In this document: positions 10,880 to 20,271 of the stretch, piece by piece
Numbering within the stretch: the stretch's first letter is position 1
Layout of the letters: every line of letters starts with the position of its first letter
Assembly: GCA_017506865.1 (NCBI GenBank)
Contig: JAFCMP010000423.1
Location: 496,001-560,000 of the forward strand
Direction: 5' to 3'
DNA from: Tribonema minus
Taxonomy: Eukaryota; Sar; Xanthophyceae; Tribonematales; Tribonemataceae
Length of the DNA: 64,000 nt
The notes under the pieces: model-generated
Told to the model about the DNA's origin: nothing
What the model saw: the letters and a program-made list of their open reading frames with translations, nothing else
Database searches by the model: none
Made by a program: the position numbers and the translations under genes

Positions 10880-11563
10880 TCACTCGCACAGCGCCCACAG
10901 GAGCGCATCCTTCTTGTCGCTTTCAATGTCCATTGCCAGAATTGCATCCGCGGCTGCGGCCTGGCGCTGTGTCCTGGCGGCATCCGCCGTCTGGAATTCC
11001 CCGCAGGCGTCACAGGTTCCGCTGTCGCTGTCATTGATGAGAGTGCAGTTTTCACAGGCCCACTGCGTGCGTGCAGGTGCTGCGGCTGCTGTGGCAGCGA
11101 CGGGCCCGTTTGCGCTGGTGTCCGCTGCACTGGCGCGAGCAGGGGAGGCAGTCGTAGCCGATGCAGGATTATCTGGGGCGCGGCGGGCCCCGGGCGCGGC
11201 AGCTGCAGTAAAAGCGCTGCATGCTGCAGCAGCCACTGCGGCAACAGCCCTGACAGCAGCGTCAGCTGCTGAACTTGAATTGTTCTGGCCAATGTCATCA
11301 GCTGGGGTTTCCTCAGCACTGGCATTCTCCTCTCGACGCTTTTGAAGCTGAACTGCGTGGTTGAAGTTCTCGAATTTCCGCTTCGCGGTGCGCTGCTGAT
11401 TATAAAGGCGGGTACGCTCTAGCTCTCGCAGCCAGGGGTCCTGCACGATTCTCTGATGCTGGCGCATCAAAGGCGTGGGCAAATCCTCAGCATCGATGCT
11501 GGGCACTACGCTGGGGCGAGCATTATGCTCAGGCGATGAGGGATTTCGATGCTCTTCGCTCAT
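10880..11563 (-). CDS. PWLRE-motif protein with RanBP2-type zinc finger, unit B copy
   Basis: This 227-residue protein starts at the ATG of MSEEHRNPSSPEH. Residues about 40-85 hold the family block (MRQHQRIVQDPWLRELERTR, RTAKRKFE, QKRRE). An Ala/Ser-rich middle follows, then a RanBP2-type zinc finger near the C-terminus (WACENC, Asn, then TCDAC) and a charged tail with ESDKKDALLWALCE. It is the best preserved member of the family because start, block and finger all sit in one frame. It is convergent with ankyrin-like copy 2. Function is unknown; a ubiquitin- or RNA-binding role for the finger is inferred from the family only. Confidence 0.65.
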   Translation of the reverse strand: MSEEHRNPSSPEHNARPSVVPSIDAEDLPTPLMRQHQRIVQDPWLRELERTRLYNQQRTAKRKFENFNHAVQLQKRREENASAEETPADDIGQNNSSSAADAAVRAVAAVAAAACSAFTAAAAPGARRAPDNPASATTASPARASAADTSANGPVAATAAAAPARTQWACENCTLINDSDSGTCDACGEFQTADAARTQRQAAAADAILAMDIESDKKDALLWALCE

Positions 11564-11715
11564 CAAGCGACGACCTTTTGGCTCGCTATTTATCGGAGGC
11601 ACTGATGGCGGCCTGCGGCGCTAGTCGTCGGCCATGATTTCACGCCGTACAAGTGCCGCTGCTGCAGCGCGCGCTGGTAGAATTTCGTGACTCGCCACCC
11701 AGGTTCAAGTTGAAG

Positions 11716-12736
11716 CCAAAGCTCCAAGTATATTTATAGATGTTGAGTTGCCAATGTGCTATTACACAGCACGTCGCAGTGTGTATATTGCAGGAAGCAC
11801 AGAATACTGTGTTGCTATTGGGTGTAAGCACATATATGTAACGGAAAACAAGCAATTTGAAGTCCATGGTCTTGACCTTCATGAGGGAGACCTCCGCCCC
11901 GGAGTTTCATGCTGCATCAAGCTGCAAGGTTGCCAACAAAACGTATTTGGCCACACATATACGGCGTATTTAGGGCGTATTTGGGGTGTATTTGGCAACC
12001 AGGAATACGTCGTGAGCAAACTGCAACATTATATCATGCTGCGTGAAGGGCGTATTTGTGGGGCATGCGGTGAGTCTGCTCAATTCCGAGCATACAGTCT
12101 GCCACAAAAGGGGCACTTAAACTCCGAAATAAACTTCAAAATACGCCTTTGTGCAACCCTAAGAATTTCATGCAGCTACGAACACATGCAAATCAATCAC
12201 GAGCCGTGCATGCCTGATTTGCCAAACCTTCAAATAGACTGAATGTGAAGGGCAGGGTTGTAGCCACCCAGACCGCATGCTACAAATTTTGTTACAGTTG
12301 TTCAGTCTCAGAGTCCGTTGTCATCAAAGTATTTCATCGACGTTCATCGACTTTTATCATGGACTGCATCTTTACACATTTAATGCCCCATCACAGGCCA
12401 GCTGTTAGGCGCACACTTACCGCCGAAGTGCTCCTAACGTGTGACACACAATGCCCCCACAGCCCTTACTTCGGCTGTGCTATAGTATATTAGCACAGAT
12501 GCACCGCAGAGGCTGATCAGCTCCTCCCGCTGCATACCATCGATCATGACATGGCGTGCTATAGGAGTGACATGCAGCACGCTCTGCAAGCTCAAGTTCT
12601 TACGCCAGGGGCACGCTGAAAGTCTTATAGCCATCTGTACTTTTATTAGTTCTCGCTCAGGGCGCAAAAAAGCCCATATGATGATGGTCTAACTTGAAGC
12701 TGCTGTACGGAATCTACATGTCGTGTGACAGTCTGA
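11716..12736. repeat. Decayed repeat block, copy 1, left part
   Basis: There is no supported gene, although frames of up to 164 codons are open. Short segments recur in the same order at 13.7-14.8 kb (for example aacacatgcaaa and agccacccagaccgcatg near 12190-12280, matching 13800-13900). Parts return again near 36.4-36.6 kb and, inverted, near 50.8 kb. This is an old dispersed and tandem repeat family. Confidence 0.5.
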
Positions 12737-13423
12737 TCAACGGCAACCAGCCACACGCCGCCGCCGCCAAATGGCAGCTCGGGATCCTCCCCTACTCCTC
12801 CATGTGCCCCCCCCCCTTGATTCTGCCATGTGTGTCATGACACGGCCAGAGTACGCCATGTGGAGCGCTGCCGACAGTGCCGAGCGTAAGCGCGCCAGGG
12901 CGATGCCCGTAAGAGCTTTAGGGCGCGCTCCTCCGGGCACTGACATCCTGCTGGCATACTCCGTCGCCACAGCCTCCAGCAGCTTCCACCCCTGCTCCCC
13001 GATGCTGCCAAATGACCCGATTGCCAAAGTGGCAGGCTTGTAGCAATTCTGATCATAATGACCAGAATAGTGGGTACTTTTGGCGGCCTCTTGGTCGCGG
13101 CAGCAACGCTCGGGGCCTGCTGCAGTCTTCTGCGCCCGCGACGCCACCTGTGCCTCGAAGCAGGTGACGTCCATCATGATCAGTAGTTGACGTGTTGGGT
13201 CGTTGTAGCCGGTCACCGGGAAGGCGTCGGCAGGCAGCACGATGTCCATCCTGCGATTCGCTGGCGGCCCGGCCGATCCCAGAAACGGCGTGTGGTCCTC
13301 GTCCACCAGTCCCGTTTTGAGGTATTGCCGCAGGATGCGCTGCGTGGCCCTCTTGATGTTATTGTGGACAATGGTGTCATGCGCCTTGACGCGTGGCGCT
13401 TGACACAGCCGCGCACCTGTACA
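12737..13423 (-). pseudogene. Retroelement-like fragment (possible non-LTR C-terminal region)
   Basis: A minus-strand frame open for 228 codons without an ATG at its head. It has a protein-like composition with elements HDTIVHNNIKRA, RRMDIVLPADAFP, LLIMMDVTCF, STHYSGHYDQNCYKP and LEAVATEYASRM. The order Arg-x-Asp, a hydrophobic strand ending Asp-Val-Thr, then a charged helix with Tyr resembles the conserved tail of many non-LTR and related retroelement proteins of microbial eukaryotes. That assignment is tentative and rests on pattern only. The lack of a start and a second, broken copy at 14175-14460 mark it as a remnant. Confidence 0.4.
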
Positions 13424-13719
13424 TCAAAGCGTCTGTGAAGAATTTCTTTTTCTACCTCAGCGCGGCAGCGGCGCCATCACCTGGGCTTGCTACATCGTGA
13501 TGACGACGGCGAATTCCAGCTACTGCCCTGGAACTATCCCCACCCCTGGAAGATTCGTGACTCGCCGCCGCAGGTTCAAGTTGAACTCATTTCCTGAAGG
13601 ATGTGAAATGTTTGCCGACATGCATGCACAGCGCTTGTCACACTGCATGCATTGCAGGAAGCACAGTTTTTGTTGCACTGCCATTGTGCGGCGTAGACAC
13701 GTGTAAACGGACAAGCAAC

Positions 13720-14760
13720 TTGGAGTCCATGACATTTGGCTTTGCTAGGACGCCTCATAAGGGGGGCGCCCGCCCCCGGGCCAAAGTTTCAGCTAGGAAC
13801 ACATGCAAAGTTCCAAGCTGCGACTGCATGTTGTGTCAGATGTGTCAAAGCTTTAGAAAACCGAATGTGAATTGCCTGGATGCAACCACCCAGACCACTT
13901 CAAGTTGCTGCAGCAGCTGTTGTCCAAAGGTTCAACATGTATTCAAATACTTCCAAAAAATCTTCATTGGTACTCATCAAGAACTGCATGCAGATGTGCT
14001 TTTTGTTACTCACTCAGGCGCAGAAGAGCTCAGATCATGGATGTCCATGGAGTTGCAATCATAATCTACATGTGCCTTTGTGAACTTCGGACCACCTTGA
14101 CAGTGTCTCAATGCGCATTGCCGATCACTTTAAAACGACATTGCCATATACCAGTGGCATCTCCCCCCCTCAAAGTCCTCGTCCATCTGGCCCCCCTTAC
14201 ACTCCGCCATGTGCGTCATAACACGCGAAGCGCACGGCATGTGGAGCCCTGCCAACAGAGCTGAGCGGATGCGCGCCAGCCTGAGCCGCTAACTGCCGTA
14301 TATGCCTTTTAGGGCTAGATGCCATGTCAGTGACTGGCTGCTCCAGGCACCGACATCCTGTTCACATACTCCGTGGCGACAGCCTCCAGCGGCTTCCGCC
14401 CCTGCGCCCCGATGCTGCCAAATGACCCATTTGCCAAAGTGGCAAGTTTGTAGCATAGTGTCACTGACCAGAAGTACATCTACAGTCCCAATACAGGCCA
14501 GCTAGCTGTTAGACGCACATGTGCCCGCAGATCGCACCTTAATTGAACTTGAACTTGTGGCGCGCCATACCCACACAGCCCTCATTTCAGCTATATCTCA
14601 AAGTACTACACAGCCCGCGGGCTTCGTCCCGCCATTGTAGCCACTGGCATGCAGCACGCTCCACATCTTACTGCGCCAGGGACACGCTGAAACTTTGAAG
14701 CCTTGAGGTCACTTACACATCAAAGCTGTTATACAAGGATTCCTTTTCCTTCCTCAGCAC
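13720..14760. repeat. Decayed repeat block, copy 2
   Basis: A diverged copy of the block at 11.8-13.1 kb. Matching segments include agccacccagaccgcatg-type sequence near 13890, the aaatgacccatttgccaaag segment near 14430 (its partner near 13010), and cagccctcatttcagctat near 14577 (its partner near 12460). It has no intact gene. Confidence 0.55.
14175..14460 (-). pseudogene. Second, broken copy of the retroelement-like fragment
   Basis: The sequence is clearly related to 12770-13040 (shared around gccacagcctccagc and gatgctgccaaatgaccc), but insertions and stops break the frame. It is recognised by nucleotide similarity to the better copy only. Confidence 0.5.
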
Positions 14761-17700
14761 GGTGCTCAGTGCTCTGCCAACTCCTTCGCTGTATCACACG
14801 GTGCCAGTGTCACAACATCGGTCACAACATCGGACTCTGGATTTCTCGCGCCATGAATGTCTGCACTTAATTCGGATATTGTCAAGATGCGACGTCTTCA
14901 ATATCCTCACGTTCAAGTTGGTGAGCAAAGCGTGTGGGAATGTGCGGCACATGAAAAGCCTTTTGTTGCCGAGTGCACGACAACTCTAGTCAGCCTGTAT
15001 GGACACTCCACAGTGACATACTTTGAGTTAAAACATACTATTAGCATTGCGCTTAAAAAATTACATGCATGAAACGCGAGCCTTCAAGTTGTCTTGGAAA
15101 GACTCATTGACAAGTCTGCCTTAGTCACCTGATTGACGCACCTACGGTCGGCGAGCAACACGGCATTGTGTTTTTCAAGTTCAAAGCAAACAGCATGACA
15201 GCCTTAGCGCATGTAACTGATTATAATAATTTTCTCCAAAATCCACTAGCGTAAGCATTGACTCTCACTGACAACCACCCCACCTCATGAGCATTGCAAC
15301 TGCAAAGCACCTGGTGATTGCAAAGCTCACTTCTCGAGAAGCACACAGGCAGACTCAAAGAATATATTGTATGGGTTAACCAGCAATTGCCTGGGCCCCA
15401 TGAGCACTGCTGCAGCGTATGTGTCACAGTCACTGTGCATGCCGGCTCCATCCCTTGTGCTAGCTACAGATCAAGTTTTTCGCAGCCAGTCACTCAGGCG
15501 CATGCATGCATCCATCTTGCGGACAGTCTCTTGCTTGCAGCGGATCGAGTGCTACACTGTCAGCCTGAGCCGTGTGCAAGTTCAAACGCGTTGCAGGCAG
15601 GCAAACCATTAATCTACTTTGTCTTCAAGGTCTATAAGTATAGCTTGTGCCTCCTGGTCGACTAGTGCGCAGCTGGCAATTGCTAATTCAAAAGAGGAGC
15701 ACTGTCACGGTGTATGTTATGCAGTGCCTTCACATGAGTACTCCATGACGCCGCGCTGCACGTGTGGGGCAGTAGGTCACAATGATGTATCGAGTCAAAA
15801 AGCAAAATAACAAAAGCCTTTCCTGAACGGATAGCGGGGTGAAGGACTCGATTGAACACATGTTAAGACGGTGGTGGAATGCTTACACAGGTGCTTGCAG
15901 CGCTGTTGTGTATGCAGGTTTTGCTGCATCGCTTTGGCCACGGTGCACGTCAACGTCAATATGCTTGAAGCAGTGTGACAAGAGAGATTTGGTGCGCCCA
16001 GGTGTTGTCAATACAACGCATCGCGATACCTGCACAACACCAGATTTTGTCCATACATCGCATCTCGGTACCTGTACGACACAGTGTCTGACACAATATC
16101 TGGTGTCGTTCAGGTATAGTGTCTGGCCTGGGTTTCGTACTGGTACGACACAGTGTCTGACACAGTGTCTGGTGTCGTACAAGTATAGTGTCTGGTGTTG
16201 TGCACGTACCGAGATGCGTTGTATCAGCAACATCTGAGTGCACAATCCCACTGGCAGGCTATCACTGGTATGCAAACCTGTGAGACATGGAGTTTTACCA
16301 AGAGCATGCTGCAGTTACATGCAGCGCGCGTCATGCAACAGCCGCTGCCCGCACGGCTGCTATGCCATGCTCTGACGACGCTGGTGCTGTCACTGCATTT
16401 TGATCAGTATTGACAGTTTGTGGATGCATCGGCGCTCCACCGCAGCCCCGCATGTTGCATTGTTATTGTGAGCACGTGCGTGCTGCGCCACAGCCACCGC
16501 TGCCTTCCACGTTACACCGTGTTATGCGCGTTGGCAGCGGCACGATGAGCCGCTGCACCTGCAGTCGCCAATGGCGCTGTCACCTGCTGCATCTACTAGT
16601 ACTCCAGCTGCTGTTGTCTCCAGGACCTGCTGCGTCCCCATATGCGCAGACGCAAACAATCAGTCGTCACTTCAAGTTCCTGTGCACCACAGTGACTCAT
16701 GGCACGTCGCATCAATTGCACAAGTGCGGTCACCGGATCATCACAATGATTTTGCTAATTGCGCGATATCATTGCGATTGCTGCATCACCCAACAAGCAT
16801 GATTGATGGCTGCCTGAGCACTGTTGAGACCTCATCCAGGCCGCAGCCATCCCATGGGATCCCAACTGGTCAAACCCTCAATCACTGCATGATCACGGTG
16901 TGCACATGCTGCAGCCGTCGCACTGTCTGTGCAATCAAGCACATATCCTGTGGAGCTGCCGCACAACGGCGGGGCGCATGGCGCCGGCCCGTCGACAATT
17001 TTGATGCTGGCACTTGTATGGCAACGCCGCCGTATGAGCTGAGCTCGCCAACGCCGCCTTGCAGACTGCAAATCTCATCTAATTCATGAGAATTCTTAAG
17101 CAGATTCGAAGAAAGAAACTGCATGTATTGCCAGGGCCCCATGGGCACGGCAGCATATGTGCCACAGTGCATGCCGGCTTATCCTCTGTGCTGCAGAAAA
17201 AAATTGTCGCAGAGAGTTACTCTGCAGGTACATGTACACTCATCACGCAGATGGGTACCCTCTTGCAGCGGATGAGGTGCTACTGCCAGTGATGCCGGCA
17301 TGCAAGTTTCAAGGCATCAGGCAGGCGAGTCTATTTATTTTTCCAGATTCTACTTCAGCTTGTGCCTCAACGCGTGCACAGCCGGCAAGAGAAACGTTGC
17401 CATGGTATATGTGTCGACTTCATAAAATTACTCAGTTACCTCATAATGCGCGCTGCAGTAGGGCAGTTGCATCTGTGCGGCCATATGGTATCATGATGGT
17501 CATTGCTGATTACGCGCAATCATTGCGATTGGTGCATCACCCAACAAGCATGATGATTGATAACGATGACGCGCATTCGCAAGCCTACTGCGTAGTAAGC
17601 GCCGCGGCCACCGAGACCTCGAGCATCCATGGCTGCAGCTGCAGCACAACTGTTGAAACTCTAGATGACTGTGGCACTGCATGGTCACGGTGTGCACATT

Positions 17701-18178
17701 GATGCCGCAGCTGTCGCGCTGGCTACTGGTACGCAATCACAAGCACAGCGCTCTATGGAGGTGCACAATAGCGGTGGACATGGTGCCGGCCTGCTGACGA
17801 GTCGGACGCCTACAAGATGCTGCTGGCACGCGTGTAACTCAAGCGCCAACGCCGCTGACGCGGTCTGCACACGCGTCCGTAAGTGCGTCGCCACCAGAGC
17901 TCTGCTGCGAATTGGGGCGCGCCCGGTCCCCGCCTGCACCATCATGATTTGCACTGCATGATTTCAGCAACAATCTCAGCAACAAAACAGGGCGCATGCG
18001 GATGCACCGCGCCGCACTTTCAAAGTCCATGGTTGCTCCAGCGCGTACTCCTTGCCAACGGGCTGCGCTGGAACCAGTTGCAGCCATCAATTTCATGACC
18101 TGAATAGGCAATTGATGCCGCCAACCAAAGCCCCATCGTGCCCAGCAGTGTGCCGAACACGTCGACAACGGCCAACCT
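14761..18178. other. Gene-poor region with diverged duplications
   Basis: No gene is recognised. Sequence at about 15.36-17.0 kb is partly repeated at 17.1-17.9 kb: attgcctgggccccatgagc matches attgccagggccccatgggc, and the segment ttgcgattgctgcatcaccc occurs near 16771 and 17522 with two changes. Open frames of 172 and 181 codons at 16.57 and 17.16 kb overlap this duplication but their reading frames are not conserved. Confidence 0.5.
16005..16230. repeat. Fold-back element with nested repeats
   Basis: Terminal arms of 40 bases (16005-16044 and 16191-16230) are inverted copies with 34 of 40 positions matching. Between them lie two direct copies of a roughly 50-base segment around tacgacacagtgtctgacac, each itself carrying an internal inverted repeat. 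The whole could fold into a long branched hairpin. It may be a small non-autonomous element; no target duplication is evident. Confidence 0.7.
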
Positions 18179-18408
18179 CAGTACACGAGGGCTGGCCCCC
18201 AGCAGAGCTGCTCCCTCGAGGGCGAGCAGGCGCAACCGAAGCAGTTGACAGATTTAGCGCCTGCACCGGTAGAGGTGCAGCTCAATCGTTACTGGCGCCG
18301 GCGCCTCGCGCTACCTGGGGCCGCTCTCGAAGTGGAGCAAGATTCCCGGGACAGTTCCTGTTCCCGGTGTTTTATTCATGCTTTGTTGTTCACTGCTTTG
18401 TTGTTCGT
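18179..18408 (+). CDS. Possible exon, unassigned
   Basis: The open segment follows an acceptor-like ccaacctcag and ends before a donor-like gtgaag. It has a protein-like composition with AQPKQLTDLAPAPVEVQL and NRYWRRRLALPGAALEVEQ. It could be an upstream exon of the kinase gene or part of another gene. No domain is recognised, and neither boundary is confirmed. Confidence 0.25.
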
Positions 18409-18778
18409 GAAGCAGCGCCGACGTCCACTGCGCTCAGCTGGCGACGCTATCCACTGCGAAGCATGACAGCACCGCAGCCCCGTTGTCTGTGATCACTTGC
18501 GATCGTTGAAGCTGCACGCTCACAACAAGGCGCGCGGGGACAGACACCATGGAGAGTGCAGGTGAAGGCAGAGGCATGTGCGCTTGGCTCAGCGAAGTCT
18601 TCTGCTGCAGCATGCACTTTGTTTTTGCAATGAGAGCCCTAGCTTCAGCACTCGTGGCTTGTGAAGCCCAGTGGGCACGGTTTGACAGTTGTCGGCGCCT
18701 GTCAGCTTCGTCGGCGGAGTGATCACAGCGAATGCCCTTGCACGCACCCACCTGCTGCTCTTACCCTCCTGTGTGCAG

Positions 18779-18847
18779 GCAGCAGCAGCAGCAGCACAGG
18801 TGCCGCGGGCGGTGATGTACCCCAGGCAAGCGATGGCACTCAAGCAG
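18779..18847 (+). CDS. Possible 69-base exon upstream of the kinase gene
   Basis: Flanked by a good pyrimidine-rich acceptor (ctcctgtgtgcag) and a gtacac donor. It is in phase 0 at both ends, like most exons of the kinase gene, and would encode six Ala followed by QVPRAVMYPRQAMALKQ. Its link to the kinase is inferred from strand, phase and proximity. Confidence 0.35.
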
Positions 18848-19900
18848 GTACACACTAAGTATGCTACTGTAGGCTGCACAGTGCACAAAGTTCAACTTGC
18901 TGTTCCGCCACAAACTGAACCCAACTACTACACTACAGAAGCTGCGGGCAGCCAGTAGTGTTAGTTTGCAAGTCAAATCTGGGGTTGCGTACTTCATGAC
19001 GGTGCTTGCTGTTGTCTTGCTGGAGCCCTCGTTCAAGTTGATGAACTATGCACGCAGCTGAAGCGTGCTGACACGAGACCGCAGCTGCTGCAGAGCATTG
19101 TTTCAGGCTGGGCTAACAGTCATCACCATGCATTCCGGCACTGGCAGCTTCAAGCTCTGCCAGGATGTTCCTGGCAGAGCTAGAAAGCTGATTGTTGCCA
19201 TCATGCATTGCGCCATGCCAGCCAAGCAGCAGGCTTCCTTCGAAGCACCGTTGCCCCTACACGCTCTCACTGGCATAAGCTCTGAGTCAGCCTGACTCAT
19301 GAATCAGATGTGCATCGCACGGACATCCAATAGTGAGGTGCCTTAATTGCAAGCACATGATACAGTGCGTCCTAGCCCTTTCTTTTACAGTGTACCCCAT
19401 GATGCGGAAGTTTAACTGTGCTGTACACAGAATCTCGCTACTCGGAATCTTTGTTTTGTCATGCGCTCTCAGACTCGCTGCTAGTGATATATATCTAGGC
19501 TATAGCTGCATAATCATCTCAAGGCCTGCATGATCATCTCACACACTGGCAGTTTTCAATACCCATGATGGCGCTTTCAAGGCCAAACATGCAGTACACT
19601 GAGGATTTCAACATTGCGGCTCCGACGGGCTGCACTCTAACGAAATCATACGCTCCGCACGTTTCGGCTTTGGGAATTGGCTGCAAGCATTCGACCTCGT
19701 GTGCGTGTCCACAAACCGACAGCATATAACTCTGACGCTGCAGGCAAGCACCGGGAAACTGTTGGTTCATGATTCAGATGTGATGCACTCCCAATTGACA
19801 TACTTGACTTCAACTGTTTTGCGTGCACATCCGTCCTCCAAAATCTGATCTGATGCTGACATCTGTGTGGTTATCTCGACTGCCTCTCGCCTCCACGCAG

Positions 19901-20271
19901 CGCCGGCAGTGGCGCCGTCCGCCGCTGAGATTGTGCAGTCACAAGAGCTCTCAGGCTGGCGCGAGAAGATACTCTCTCTGCAGCGCAACATGCAGGCTTT
20001 GAATGACGCCCACAAAAGGCAGCAGGAGCAACTACAGAGCCAGCGCGTTACGTATACGCTCGTGCCCGAATCCATGGCCGTCTACGAGAGGGGCAGTGCC
20101 GTGCTGAGCAGATGCTGCAACACGGCGAGCGCTGTCACCGAGGTTCTGAGCACTGCTGCTGCTGATGGAGGAGGGGTCTTCAAGTTGAACCTGGAGGGAT
20201 TGGCGGAGAGAGCCATCACTGCAATGGGTGTAAACGGGTGGCCTTCACAGCTCAATGCGTACGCCCCACAG
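19901..20271 (+). CDS. Kinase exon 1 (visible)
   Basis: Begins after ctccacgcag and ends at CAG before gtgcca, in phase 0. It encodes a coiled-coil-like segment (WREKILSLQRNMQALNDAHK) and then VTYTLVPESMAVYERG. The 5' boundary is uncertain. Confidence 0.5.

Larger units (their letters stand above)
7046..11715. repeat. Segmental duplication unit B (about 4.7 kb)
   Basis: This is the second tandem unit, collinear with unit A. It carries an ankyrin-like gene at 7550-8527 and a convergent zinc-finger gene at 10880-11563. It ends near the motif gactcgccacccaggttcaa. The same motif recurs near 13560, which suggests that the motif marks a boundary of older duplications too. Confidence 0.85.

Noticed and set aside
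11748..12242. 164-codon open frame on the plus strand
   Set aside because: It lies in a decayed repeat block, is not kept open in the second copy of the block, and has no recognisable domain.
16571..17702. Open frames of 172 and 181 codons
   Set aside because: They lie in the diverged duplication, but the reading frames are not conserved between its two parts.
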